Shown: piece after piece, positions 5,705 through 13,310 of the stretch
Layout of the letters: the number at the start of each line of letters is the position of its first letter
Numbering within the stretch: the stretch's first letter is position 1
NCBI GenBank assembly: GCA_031271275.1
Contig: JAISWA010000024.1
Location: forward strand, 1-13,486
DNA length: 13,486 bases
DNA from: Clostridiales bacterium
GTDB lineage: Bacteria; Bacillota; Clostridia; Lachnospirales; WQUN01
Reading direction: 5' to 3'
Translations under genes and position numbers: made by a program
Notes under the pieces: generated by a model
What the model was told of the DNA's origin: nothing
The model's input: only the letters and a program-made list of their open reading frames with translations
Database searches by the model: none

Positions 5705-7993
5705 ATGAGAAAGTTTTTAACACTGACTAGCATTTTGGTTTTTACCATGATGGTATTTGTTTCACCTGTGAAAGCGGGAGAGGAGGAAACGGAAACGCCT
5801 ACCCCGACGGAAACGCCCGCGTCGGCACTTTGGCCCGAGATGCAGAGTTTATACGACCAAATTCAAGAGTTGAAGGAGCAAATGAACGCGGCCCCCACGC
5901 CGCGCCCCCCCCAACCCACGCAGGTCCCCGCCGTGTACGCGCCGTTAATCAAGCTGTTTTCCCCGCAGAATATCACCATGGGGCAGGACGAAACGGTCAA
6001 CCAAATCGTAACGATTAAAAACATAGGCACCTCGGTAGCCAACAGCGTGCTGGTGCAGGCCCAGCCCGCCGCCGAAAGCCCGTTTACGGTCGAAATCATG
6101 GACGACACGCAAAACATGGGCGCTATTAACGAAAACAATTCCAAGGAAATGCGCATTCGCATTGTTACCGACAAAGACGCCAAGCCGGGCGCTTATCCAA
6201 TCAATCTGAAATATTTTTACAAAGACCGCAATCAGGAAAACAAGTCAAGCGAAGACACGATTTTGGTACGCGTTACCGGCGAGGAGGAAAAACCGGAACT
6301 CGCGGCGATAACCATGTCCAATTTTAGCGCGAGCAGGCAATGGATTATGCCCGGCGACAGCTTCACCCTCACGGCGGATATTGAAAATGTGGGTAAGGGC
6401 GAAGCCCGCTCCTTACTGGTCACCACCGAGACGTCCAACCCCGAAAGCCTGTATGTAATAAGTGAAACCTACTCCTCTTTTTTCACCAACATGGAGAGCG
6501 GCCATAAAAGCGAGCTAAGCTACGTGTTCGATACCTCCGAGCTTGCAAGGGGAACGTATACTATTACGTTTAAAGCTTCCTATACGGACGAGGAAAACGT
6601 AAAGCAGGAAGTCGTAATAGGAAGGTATCCCGTCAACATGGCAACCCCGCCGGATGCTACCCGCGCCACCGTGGAAATACAGGAAATGAGCGCCCCCGCC
6701 GGTGAAATCGGCGTGGACGAAAGCGCGCTGTTTACTTTTCAGGTGTTCAACAACGGCCCGGAGGACGCAAAAAATGTAAAGGTAACCGCCAGCGATTACG
6801 ACACCGCCGCCGTAGTGCCCAAGTCCACCAATGTTCAGCTAATCAACGCCCTGCCCGCCGGTACGGGCAGGCTGCTTTCCTATACCTTCGCGCCTACCGC
6901 CGGGGCAAAGACCCAGAGCTATACGGTAAAATTTACGGTGGAATATGAAACCGGCCAAAAAGCCGACGACGGAACCGTGGTGAAAGATACCTTCGAGCAG
7001 TATGCCTCCTTCAGCGCGTACAACCCGGAGGAGGAAGAAGAAAAAACCACCGAGGACGACGGCAAGTCCAATAAGCCGAAGATGATCGTTTCGGCGTATT
7101 CCATCGACCCCACTATCGTATCAGCGGGCCGCGAATTCGACATGCTCCTGACCTTCCAGAACGCCAACAGCGAGAAAAGCGTTAAAAATATCAAAATCAC
7201 CCTGGAAGCCGTGGAATACACCGAGGGCAAAGGCGCGGTTTTTACGCCGGTAAGCGGAAGCAATACCCTCTACATTGACGAAATGCCGCCCAAGGGCGAG
7301 GAGTCCCGCACGCTCAGAATGTTCGCGGTGCCTGACGCGGACCCGAGAACGTACAATATAAAAGTCAATTTCGGTTATCAGGACGAGGAATATAACGACT
7401 ATACCGAAAGCGAGCAAATCAGTATTCCGGTAAAACAAATCACCCGGTTGGAGCTTTCCGAATTATATCTTGAGCCCACCTATAACATGGGGGATCAGGT
7501 ATACCTGAGTATCAACGTAAACAATACGGGTCGCGTAAACCTCTATAACCTGCGTATGGCTATCGAGGGCAACTATGACGTGTCTCAGGCGGATTATTTC
7601 ATCGGCAACCTCGCCCGGGGGAACTCCGCTTCGTGGGAGGGCATCATCATACCCCTTGAGGCGGGTCCGCAGGAAGGTACGCTCGTGGTATCCGGCGAGG
7701 ACGACGCGGGCGAGGTGGTGGAATACCGAAGGGAATTTGGTTTCGAAGTGTTGGAAATGAATTTCGAGGAAGGCATGGGCGGGGACATGATGGGTATGGA
7801 CATACCCGGAATGGAGATGCAGCCGGGTATGGAAGGCGGCGGGGAACAGCCCCAAGGCTTTTTCGCCCAGGCCCTAAGTTTTGTAAAGCGCCCCTATGTA
7901 TGGGGACCCGCCGCCGGCGTCGTTGTTGTCGTCATTGTCGCGGCAGTAGTGTTGGCAAGGCGCAAAAAGAACCGGGTGGACTTTGATGAGTAG
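5705..7993 (+). CDS. Exported membrane-anchored protein with five Ig/CARDB-like repeats, transporter partner
   Basis: A 762-residue surface protein. It has a signal peptide (1-24, basic start, hydrophobic core, VKA cut), a Thr/Pro/Glu-rich stretch (25-40), a short possible coiled coil (about 46-62, LYDQIQELKEQM) and a Pro-rich hinge (63-78). About five beta-sandwich repeats follow (roughly 80-191, 197-312, 320-439, 458-578, 581-683), each with the CARDB/NEW3-like pattern: a conserved ExGxG or NNGPEDAKN-type turn and a late Y-x-(I/V)-x-(F/V) strand. An acidic linker (441-456) separates repeats 3 and 4. Then come a Met/Gly-rich segment (690-710), one membrane helix (733-751) and a basic cytoplasmic tail. 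I start it at ATG 5705, five bases after GGAGG. It lies between the ATPase and permease genes and overlaps the permease by 8 bases, so it is probably a subunit of that complex, replacing a MacA-type adaptor. Substrate binding is inferred; cell-wall or S-layer contact is an alternative. Confidence 0.85.
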   Translation: MRKFLTLTSILVFTMMVFVSPVKAGEEETETPTPTETPASALWPEMQSLYDQIQELKEQMNAAPTPRPPQPTQVPAVYAPLIKLFSPQNITMGQDETVNQIVTIKNIGTSVANSVLVQAQPAAESPFTVEIMDDTQNMGAINENNSKEMRIRIVTDKDAKPGAYPINLKYFYKDRNQENKSSEDTILVRVTGEEEKPELAAITMSNFSASRQWIMPGDSFTLTADIENVGKGEARSLLVTTETSNPESLYVISETYSSFFTNMESGHKSELSYVFDTSELARGTYTITFKASYTDEENVKQEVVIGRYPVNMATPPDATRATVEIQEMSAPAGEIGVDESALFTFQVFNNGPEDAKNVKVTASDYDTAAVVPKSTNVQLINALPAGTGRLLSYTFAPTAGAKTQSYTVKFTVEYETGQKADDGTVVKDTFEQYASFSAYNPEEEEEKTTEDDGKSNKPKMIVSAYSIDPTIVSAGREFDMLLTFQNANSEKSVKNIKITLEAVEYTEGKGAVFTPVSGSNTLYIDEMPPKGEESRTLRMFAVPDADPRTYNIKVNFGYQDEEYNDYTESEQISIPVKQITRLELSELYLEPTYNMGDQVYLSINVNNTGRVNLYNLRMAIEGNYDVSQADYFIGNLARGNSASWEGIIIPLEAGPQEGTLVVSGEDDAGEVVEYRREFGFEVLEMNFEEGMGGDMMGMDIPGMEMQPGMEGGGEQPQGFFAQALSFVKRPYVWGPAAGVVVVVIVAAVVLARRKKNRVDFDE

Positions 7994-9446
7994 CCGTGAC
8001 ATTTTCGGCATGTGCCTCAGAAATTTATTTAAGCGCAAGCTGCGGACGTTTCTGACGATTCTCGGCGTGGTGATAGGCACGGCCTGTATCGTGGTAATGG
8101 TTTCCATGGGGCTTGCCGCTGACGCGAACTTCCAAAAAATGCTCGAGAATTTCGGCGATATCACCTTGATCAATGTCTGGGATTATTCGGGCATGAATTA
8201 CGGCAGCACCGTCAATGTCATATCCTCCTCCCAGGGCGGCGGCGCAACGCCCCCCAAATTAGACGACAATATGTTGGCGAAGTTTGAGGAAATACCCGGC
8301 GTGGTGGTCGCTACGCCTTTGGAACGGGGGAACCTCTATTTCAAAAGCGGGAAAAATGTAATGGACGGCTATATGTGCTACGGCATCAAAGCGGAAGCTA
8401 TGTCGGCTATGGGATTGGTACCGGCGCAAGGGCGGCTGCTTCAGGAAGGCGACCAATACGAAGTGGTGTTCGGGTTCTACGCGGAAGCCATGTTCAGGGA
8501 CCCCAACGACCCGAACGGGTGGGACCGCCAGTGGATGGTGCAAAGCGAGCAGATGGAATACGTCCCCTTGGTGGATATTTTTAACGACAAGATTACCATG
8601 TCTTACGACCAGAACTATATCTGGGGCAATCAAAACATGGAGCAGGAGTTCGACCCCTTTGACGAAAACGCGCCAAAACCCATAAAGCCGTATAACATAA
8701 ACGTGGTGGGCTTACTGGAAGAAAAAAAGGACAGTATGCTTGACCAAGGCATTTTCTTCGACATAGAAATCTTCAAGCGGCTGAGGGACGAAGGGCAGAA
8801 GCAGAGCCAGTCCAACAATCAGGAGTACGGCTGGTACTCGGCGATTAAAGGCTCCCAGCAGACAGGTTATCAGGAAGTGTATGTGAAATGCGCCAACATA
8901 GACGTGGTCAAACAGGTTAACGATAAAATTAAGGAACTGGGCTTCAGCTCCTATTACCCGGCGCAGCAGGTGGACGAACTGCGGGCGAGCAACCAAAGCA
9001 CCCAAAATTTATTGCTCGGCGTAGGCATTATGTCGCTGATCGTCGCCGCCATCGGAATAGCCAACACCATGATTATGTCCATTTACGAGCGCACCCGGGA
9101 AATCGGCGTGATGAAAGTAATCGGCGCGGCAATCCGGGACATACGGTGGATGTTCCTTTTGGAATCGGCCATGATAGGGCTGCTCGGCGGCTTGTTTGGC
9201 GTGGGGCTCAGCTACTTCGCCTCTTACGCCTTTAACAACTGGGGGATTTCCCTTACCTCTCAGCCCGGTATGGAGTATTATATGCCGGAAGCGGAAGAAG
9301 GCGTAAAAAACATCGTTTCATTGATTACGCCCTGGCTTTCGGCGCTCGCGTTGGCGTTCGCCTCGCTAGTGGGCTTGATTTCGGGCTATTTCCCCGCGAG
9401 GCGGGCGACAAAGCTGAGCGCCCTTTCGGCCATAAGGACGGAATAA
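7986..9446 (+). CDS. MacB/FtsX-type ABC transporter permease
   Basis: Membrane subunit, 486 residues, with the four-helix MacB/FtsX layout. One N-terminal helix (about 21-43, after the basic NLFKRKLRTF stretch) is followed by a large extracytoplasmic domain (about 45-340, MacB_PCD type). Three C-terminal helices follow (about 343-366, 390-415, 446-468), with the family's cytoplasmic motif YERTREIGVMKVIGA between the first two and GYFPARRATKLSALSAIR at the end. The outer domain is longer than usual (MacB-like permeases without a fused ATPase are often near 400 residues) and includes an acidic, Asn/Asp-rich part around 170-230. The start ATG overlaps the previous gene's end by eight bases; only a weak GGGTGG precedes it, so translation is probably coupled. 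It should pair with the ATPase at 4959. In this family movement is mechanical and often substrate-specific; the substrate here is unknown. Confidence 0.93.
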   Translation: MSSRDIFGMCLRNLFKRKLRTFLTILGVVIGTACIVVMVSMGLAADANFQKMLENFGDITLINVWDYSGMNYGSTVNVISSSQGGGATPPKLDDNMLAKFEEIPGVVVATPLERGNLYFKSGKNVMDGYMCYGIKAEAMSAMGLVPAQGRLLQEGDQYEVVFGFYAEAMFRDPNDPNGWDRQWMVQSEQMEYVPLVDIFNDKITMSYDQNYIWGNQNMEQEFDPFDENAPKPIKPYNINVVGLLEEKKDSMLDQGIFFDIEIFKRLRDEGQKQSQSNNQEYGWYSAIKGSQQTGYQEVYVKCANIDVVKQVNDKIKELGFSSYYPAQQVDELRASNQSTQNLLLGVGIMSLIVAAIGIANTMIMSIYERTREIGVMKVIGAAIRDIRWMFLLESAMIGLLGGLFGVGLSYFASYAFNNWGISLTSQPGMEYYMPEAEEGVKNIVSLITPWLSALALAFASLVGLISGYFPARRATKLSALSAIRTE

Positions 9447-9468
9447 ATGTTAGGGAGTTGATTGTTCC

Positions 9469-9735
9469 ATGCGCGGAAGAAACGGACGCAACCGTTGGAC
9501 GCTGTTTTTGTTTTTGCTCGCGGGCATGGTGCTCGGTTCGTTCCTCGCCCATTACCTCAGCCAATACCCCTATCTGGAATGGCTCGACTTCGGGCGAACC
9601 TTCGGGCTTACCGGCCCGGTGACGTTTTCGTTGGGGGTGCTTACCCTTACTTTCGGGTTCACTTTGCAGATAAATATCGGCAGCCTGATCGGGATGCTGT
9701 TGGGGTATGCCGCGTACCGCTTCGCAGAAGGTTGA
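9469..9735 (+). CDS. DUF4321 small membrane protein
   Basis: An 88-residue protein with a basic N-terminus (MRGRNGRNRW) and two hydrophobic segments (about 11-29 and 50-80) around a short polar loop (YPYLEWLDFGRTFGL). Size, the early GMVLGSFLAH stretch and the position directly before maf match DUF4321, a family of unknown function known from clostridial genomes. TAGGGAG precedes the ATG by 11 bases, a slightly long spacing. It begins 22 bases after the permease stop, and its TGA overlaps the maf ATG by one base. The maf pairing is probably the original context and the transporter the newcomer, but that is inferred. Family assignment is from memory of its sequence character, not from a search. 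Confidence 0.8.
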   Translation: MRGRNGRNRWTLFLFLLAGMVLGSFLAHYLSQYPYLEWLDFGRTFGLTGPVTFSLGVLTLTFGFTLQINIGSLIGMLLGYAAYRFAEG

Positions 9736-10367
9736 TGAACGTGCCGCGTTTGGTTCTCGCTTCCGCGTCGCCGAGACGACGGGAGCTAATGCTGCAGGCG
9801 GGAATACCCTGCGAAATTTTGTCCCCCGATGTGGACGAATCGGTGGAGGGTTCCCTTTCTCCGGCGGAAATGGTGCGCGTGCTTTCCGAAAGGAAGGCAA
9901 GACGCGCGGGCGCGTCGCTTGAGAAGGAGGCGCGGCTTTCGCCGGAACCGGTCATTATTATCGCGGCGGACACGACGGTGTGTACGGACGGCGGGCGTAT
10001 TCTCGGTAAACCGGAGGATACGGCGGAAGCCGCCGAAATGCTTAATATGCTGCAGGGGCGGCGGCATACCGTGTACACGGGCGTAACCTTACTGCGGTTA
10101 CGGTCCGCCGGCGGGGCGTCCGCCGTTCATTTTGTGGAAGCGGCGGAAGTTTTTATGCGGACTTTGACCGAAAATGAAATCATTGCCTATATAGGAACCG
10201 GCGAGCCCATGGACAAGGCAGGGGCGTATGGCATACAGGGGAAGGGCTCCCTACTGATTGAGCGCGTGGAAGGCGACTATTTTACCGTGGTGGGGCTTCC
10301 CATGGCGCGGCTGTGCGCGGAACTGCAAAAGCTCGGCGCGGATATTTTTCGTTGGGGCGGCGTATGA
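9735..10367 (+). CDS. maf: Maf-type nucleoside triphosphate pyrophosphatase (dTTP/UTP type)
   Basis: Cytosolic enzyme that hydrolyses non-canonical or excess nucleoside triphosphates to monophosphate and pyrophosphate; in Bacillus its excess blocks septum formation. It has 210 residues. Visible marks are LVLASASPRRREL near the start (about 6-18), PDVDES (31-36), the catalytic Asp region IIAADTTV (D79), ILGKPED (89-95), and DKAGAYGIQG (160-169) plus VEGDYFTVVGLP (178-189). ADTTV is the form seen in the dTTP/UTP subgroup. It starts at ATG 9735, overlapping the previous stop by one base. The in-frame GTG at 9741 is a fair alternative: it is better spaced (nine bases) from AGAAGG and gives the family's common MPRLVLASASP start. 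The stop overlaps acpS by four bases. It may use translational coupling on both sides. Confidence 0.96.
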   Translation: MNVPRLVLASASPRRRELMLQAGIPCEILSPDVDESVEGSLSPAEMVRVLSERKARRAGASLEKEARLSPEPVIIIAADTTVCTDGGRILGKPEDTAEAAEMLNMLQGRRHTVYTGVTLLRLRSAGGASAVHFVEAAEVFMRTLTENEIIAYIGTGEPMDKAGAYGIQGKGSLLIERVEGDYFTVVGLPMARLCAELQKLGADIFRWGGV

Positions 10368-10753
10368 TACTGGGTACGGGTCTGGATATTATTGAAATCG
10401 AAAGGTTTAAGAACGCGGAGAGCCCGCGTTTTTTAGCGCGCTGCTTTACCGGGAATGAACGCGCGTACATGAAAGGCAAAGGCGCCCAGACGGCGGCGGG
10501 GCTTTTTGCGGCGAAGGAAGCGGCGGTAAAGGCGCTTGGCACGGGGTTCCGCGGGTTTTGGCCCAACGCGGTGGAAATACTGCACGACGAACAGGGCAAA
10601 CCCTACGCGGTGTTTCACGGGCGCGCAAAAGAAATGTTGGAAGCGCGGTTTCAGCGCGTACATTTTTTTATCAGTATTTCGCATAATAAAACCACGGCGG
10701 CCGCCGTTTGCGTGATATATGGGCGGGGAAAAAGAAAGAATTTGATGAGATGA
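10364..10753 (+). CDS. acpS: Holo-[acyl-carrier-protein] synthase
   Basis: Transfers 4'-phosphopantetheine from CoA to the serine of acyl carrier protein, activating fatty-acid synthesis. At 129 residues it is about the family's usual length. The two signature motifs are present: GTGLDIIEIERF at the start (magnesium-binding D8) and FAAKEAAVKALGTG (48-61, with E52 the second metal ligand). FISISHNKTTAAAVC near the end is the usual core strand and helix. The ATG shares ATGA with the maf stop. Its own TGA lies in another ATGA that starts nnrD, so the three genes are read as a coupled set. The neighbour nnrD is a common partner of acpS in bacteria. There is a short basic tail (GRGKRKNLMR). No defect seen. 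Confidence 0.97.
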   Translation: MILGTGLDIIEIERFKNAESPRFLARCFTGNERAYMKGKGAQTAAGLFAAKEAAVKALGTGFRGFWPNAVEILHDEQGKPYAVFHGRAKEMLEARFQRVHFFISISHNKTTAAAVCVIYGRGKRKNLMR

Positions 10754-11649
10754 ATGTAATCACTTTATCCGACGGGGACATTCCCGCGCTGCTTCCCCCC
10801 CGACCTTCGGACGCGCACAAAGGTACGTTCGGGCGGGTGCGGGTGCTTGCAGGGTGCCGCGACATGCCCGGCGCGGCGGTTTTGTGCTGTATGGCGGCGT
10901 ACCGTATCGGCGCGGGGCTGGTGGAAGCCTGCGTGACGGAGGATGTGGCGCGGGCGGTTCAGTATCATGTGCCGGAGGCGATTACGCGCATACTTCCGGA
11001 AACGGGCGGCGGTTACGGTTTGGACAGTTACCGCGCGTTAAGCGCAAAAGCGGGCGCAGCATCGGTGGTTATCCTCGGTCCCGGCATCGGTCGGGGGAAA
11101 GCGGTTTCGGATTTTGTGTTTGCCGTGACGGAAAACGGCGGTCGTTCTCCCCTGCTCATCGACGCTGACGGCTTAAACGCGTTGGCGGAAGATTTATCGG
11201 TTTTAAAAAAAGCGACGGCGGCTATTACCCCGCACCCCGGGGAAATGAGCCGCCTTTTACGCGTTCCGGTAAAAGAGATAACCGCCGACCCGACTGCGGC
11301 GGCGGTGGCGTTCGCTAAAGAATACGGCGTTACCGTTTTGCTGAAAGGCGCGCGCACCGTCGTCGCCCCGCCGGATGGCGGCGATGTTTACGTCAATACC
11401 ACCGGAAACGCGGCACTGGCGAAAGCGGGTTCCGGTGACGCGCTTGCGGGCATGATTGCCGGGCTTGCCGCGCAGGGGACGAATTTGACGGAAGCTTGCG
11501 CGCTTGCCGCGTATTTGCACGGCAAGGCAGGGGAACTCGCCGCCGAGACCCTTTCCCTGTACGGCGTTAACGCGAGCGACGTGATTAATACCCTTCCGAA
11601 GGTGCTTATGAGGTATAATAAGGTAGCTATTCCCGAAGCCATTTCTTAA
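10750..11649 (+). CDS. nnrD: ADP-dependent NAD(P)H-hydrate dehydratase (stand-alone)
   Basis: Repairs hydrated NADH and NADPH by ADP-dependent dehydration. It has 299 residues with the ribokinase-like YjeF C-terminal fold: HKGTFGRVRVLAG with the nucleotide-loop glycines (about 22-34), GAAVLCCMAAYRIGAG, GPGIGRG, DADGLNALAED, ITPHPGEMSRLL, LLKGARTVV and the active-site run NTTGNAALAKAGSGDALAGMI. It is the dehydratase only; the YjeF N-terminal epimerase domain found fused in many bacteria is absent, as in B. subtilis YxkO. I start at ATG 10750 (MNVITLSD) because it overlaps the acpS stop as ATGA and leaves the normal short leader; an in-frame ATG at 10708 would lie deep inside acpS. It is 14 bases before the radical SAM gene. 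If an epimerase is needed it must be encoded elsewhere. Confidence 0.94.
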   Translation: MNVITLSDGDIPALLPPRPSDAHKGTFGRVRVLAGCRDMPGAAVLCCMAAYRIGAGLVEACVTEDVARAVQYHVPEAITRILPETGGGYGLDSYRALSAKAGAASVVILGPGIGRGKAVSDFVFAVTENGGRSPLLIDADGLNALAEDLSVLKKATAAITPHPGEMSRLLRVPVKEITADPTAAAVAFAKEYGVTVLLKGARTVVAPPDGGDVYVNTTGNAALAKAGSGDALAGMIAGLAAQGTNLTEACALAAYLHGKAGELAAETLSLYGVNASDVINTLPKVLMRYNKVAIPEAIS

Positions 11650-11663
11650 CCAAGGAGCCCGCT

Positions 11664-13196
11664 ATGCGAAAAAAAATCAAACCGATCTTCATCGGCCTGT
11701 ATGACGCCAAGCTTTTGGGCATACGGTACCTGTCCTCGACGCTCAAAGGCAAGGGCTATGAGCCGCAGATTATCTTTTTAAAATCCTTCAACAGCTACAA
11801 TGTGGACGAGCCCACCCCCGCCGAGTACGAACTGCTGTATGAAAAAATCAAGGAACTCTCGCCGGGGTACATCGGGCTGAGCATCATGTGCTCGTTCTAC
11901 CTTGCCGTGGCGAAAAAAATCGTTTCCGATATCCGTGCCTTTACCGACGCGCCCGTCATACTGGGCGGGGCGTACCCGACGCTTTTCCCGGAGGAATGCC
12001 TCGAACTTTCCGACATGGTTTTCCGAGGGGAAGGGGAGGACGCGATTTTGGAATTTTCCGAAGCGTTGGAAAACGGACAAGCCCTTTCCGACATCACCGG
12101 AATTGAAAACACGGTTTACAAAACCGCCGACGGGGAAATCAGGCATATCCCCCTGCGGCCCTTGATACAGGACTTGGACCGGCTGCCCCACCCGGACTTT
12201 GGCGGGGACAATATTTATTATATAAACAACGATAAGCTTTCGCCCGGCGACCCGGAAGTACAGAGCTTCAGCTACGAAATGACCACCTCCCGGGGCTGCC
12301 CCAACCGCTGCTCGTACTGCTCCAACAGCAGCATCCGCGCGCTTTACAAGGGGAAGGGCAAATACATCCGCCAACGTTCCGTAGACGACGTGATGGGGGA
12401 ACTGCTCGACGTGCGGAAGAAAAGCCCCGGTCTGCAAATGCTGCGCTTCTGGGATGAAATTTTCCCCTGGGACGTTAATTGGGTGGAAGCTTTCGCCGCG
12501 CGTTACGAAAAGGAAATCTGCCTGCCCTTTGAAATATGGGGGCACCCGAAACTGAGCGCGGGTCCCCATATCAAGCGCTTGGTGAAAGCGGGGCTTTCCA
12601 AAATCGTCATCGGTGTGCAAAGCGGCTGCCCGGAAATCCGCAGGGAAATTTACCACCGGGGCGAAACCCAGGCGGAAATTTTAAAATGCGCCCAATCGCT
12701 TTCGGAGGCGAAGGTGCCTATCGTGGTTTACGACTTTATTTTAGGGCACCCCTTCGAGACGGAAAAAGATTTGCGCGAAACGTTGGAACTTTGCCGTAAA
12801 CTGGCGAAGCCCTTCCGGCTGCAATTACACGGGCTCAGCTTTTTACCGGGGACGCCCATTGAGGAAATCGCCGTATCCCGTGGGGTCAAGACGTGGGAAG
12901 AAATCCACGCAGAACAGGCGCGGCCCCTGCGGGAGCAGTACCGCGCCATGCACTGGTGGCGGCGCGGGCGCGGCGGCGAGCAGAACGCCGAAAAAACCTA
13001 TTGGTATACGCTGATTTATTTGACGCAGTTTAAAACCGGCGAGCGTGTAATCAGGTGGGCGCTTAACAATGAAAAACTAAAAAAGGACGCCGGTATGCTG
13101 CTGCTGATACACCGGCTGTACAACTACCGGCTGATGTTCAGGGCAGGAACGCATAAACTGGGGTACATGGTGAAGCGGAAGTTGCTGCGGAAGTAA
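11664..13196 (+). CDS. B12-binding-domain radical SAM protein of unknown substrate
   Basis: A 510-residue enzyme. Its N-terminal part (about 1-150) has a Rossmann-like B12-binding-domain arrangement: IFIGLYDAKLLGIRYLSS, LSPGYIGLSIMCSFYLA, APVILGGAYPTLFPEE and FRGEGEDAILEF. The classic DxHxxG cobalamin motif is not seen, which is common in this group. The radical SAM core follows (about 200-400), with the CX3CX2C cluster motif at C212, C216 and C219 (SRGCPNRCSYCSNS), then FWDEIF, GVQSGCPEIRREI and the HGLSFLPGTPIEE end of the barrel. The last ~100 residues are basic and aromatic with no recognisable SPASM or TRAM domain. The ATG is six bases after AAGGAG. It is the last gene of the operon, before the strong terminator. 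Relatives include methylases, cyclases and ring-forming enzymes; the substrate cannot be assigned. Confidence 0.9.
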   Translation: MRKKIKPIFIGLYDAKLLGIRYLSSTLKGKGYEPQIIFLKSFNSYNVDEPTPAEYELLYEKIKELSPGYIGLSIMCSFYLAVAKKIVSDIRAFTDAPVILGGAYPTLFPEECLELSDMVFRGEGEDAILEFSEALENGQALSDITGIENTVYKTADGEIRHIPLRPLIQDLDRLPHPDFGGDNIYYINNDKLSPGDPEVQSFSYEMTTSRGCPNRCSYCSNSSIRALYKGKGKYIRQRSVDDVMGELLDVRKKSPGLQMLRFWDEIFPWDVNWVEAFAARYEKEICLPFEIWGHPKLSAGPHIKRLVKAGLSKIVIGVQSGCPEIRREIYHRGETQAEILKCAQSLSEAKVPIVVYDFILGHPFETEKDLRETLELCRKLAKPFRLQLHGLSFLPGTPIEEIAVSRGVKTWEEIHAEQARPLREQYRAMHWWRRGRGGEQNAEKTYWYTLIYLTQFKTGERVIRWALNNEKLKKDAGMLLLIHRLYNYRLMFRAGTHKLGYMVKRKLLRK

Positions 13197-13260
13197 AAAT
13201 TATTAAATGAGGAAAATGAGAACGAAAAAGAAGAATCTGCAATAGCGCTCAAAACAAAAC

Positions 13261-13310
13261 AACGCCTGTCCGGCGGTGTGATGCCGGACAGGCGTTTTGT
13301 ATTTTTATTT
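13261..13310. terminator. Strong bidirectional terminator between the radical SAM gene and pyrI
   Basis: A perfect 14-base stem, AACGCCTGTCCGGC (13261-13274) with GCCGGACAGGCGTT (13283-13296), closes an eight-base loop. To the right is a T-rich run that reaches the pyrI stop codon. To the left is an A-rich run (AAAACAAAAC) that becomes T-rich on the other strand. It can therefore end transcription from both convergent units. The 60 or so bases between the radical SAM stop and this stem hold nothing recognisable. Confidence 0.93.

Noticed and set aside
9462..9734. A longer maf protein extending back through the DUF4321 region
   Set aside because: The extension is the DUF4321 gene read in another frame; the family start is at 9735 or 9741.
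9325..9900. Minus-strand open frame over the permease end, DUF4321 and maf start
   Set aside because: It spans three well-supported plus-strand genes and shows no family resemblance.
10069..10080. Perfect palindrome CCGTGTACACGG
   Set aside because: It lies in the middle of maf and is explained by coding sequence; it is a reminder that 12-base palindromes also arise by chance.
11778..12656. Long open frame on the minus strand under the radical SAM gene
   Set aside because: It is antisense to a gene with clear motifs, has no ribosome binding site or recognisable domain, and reflects codon composition.
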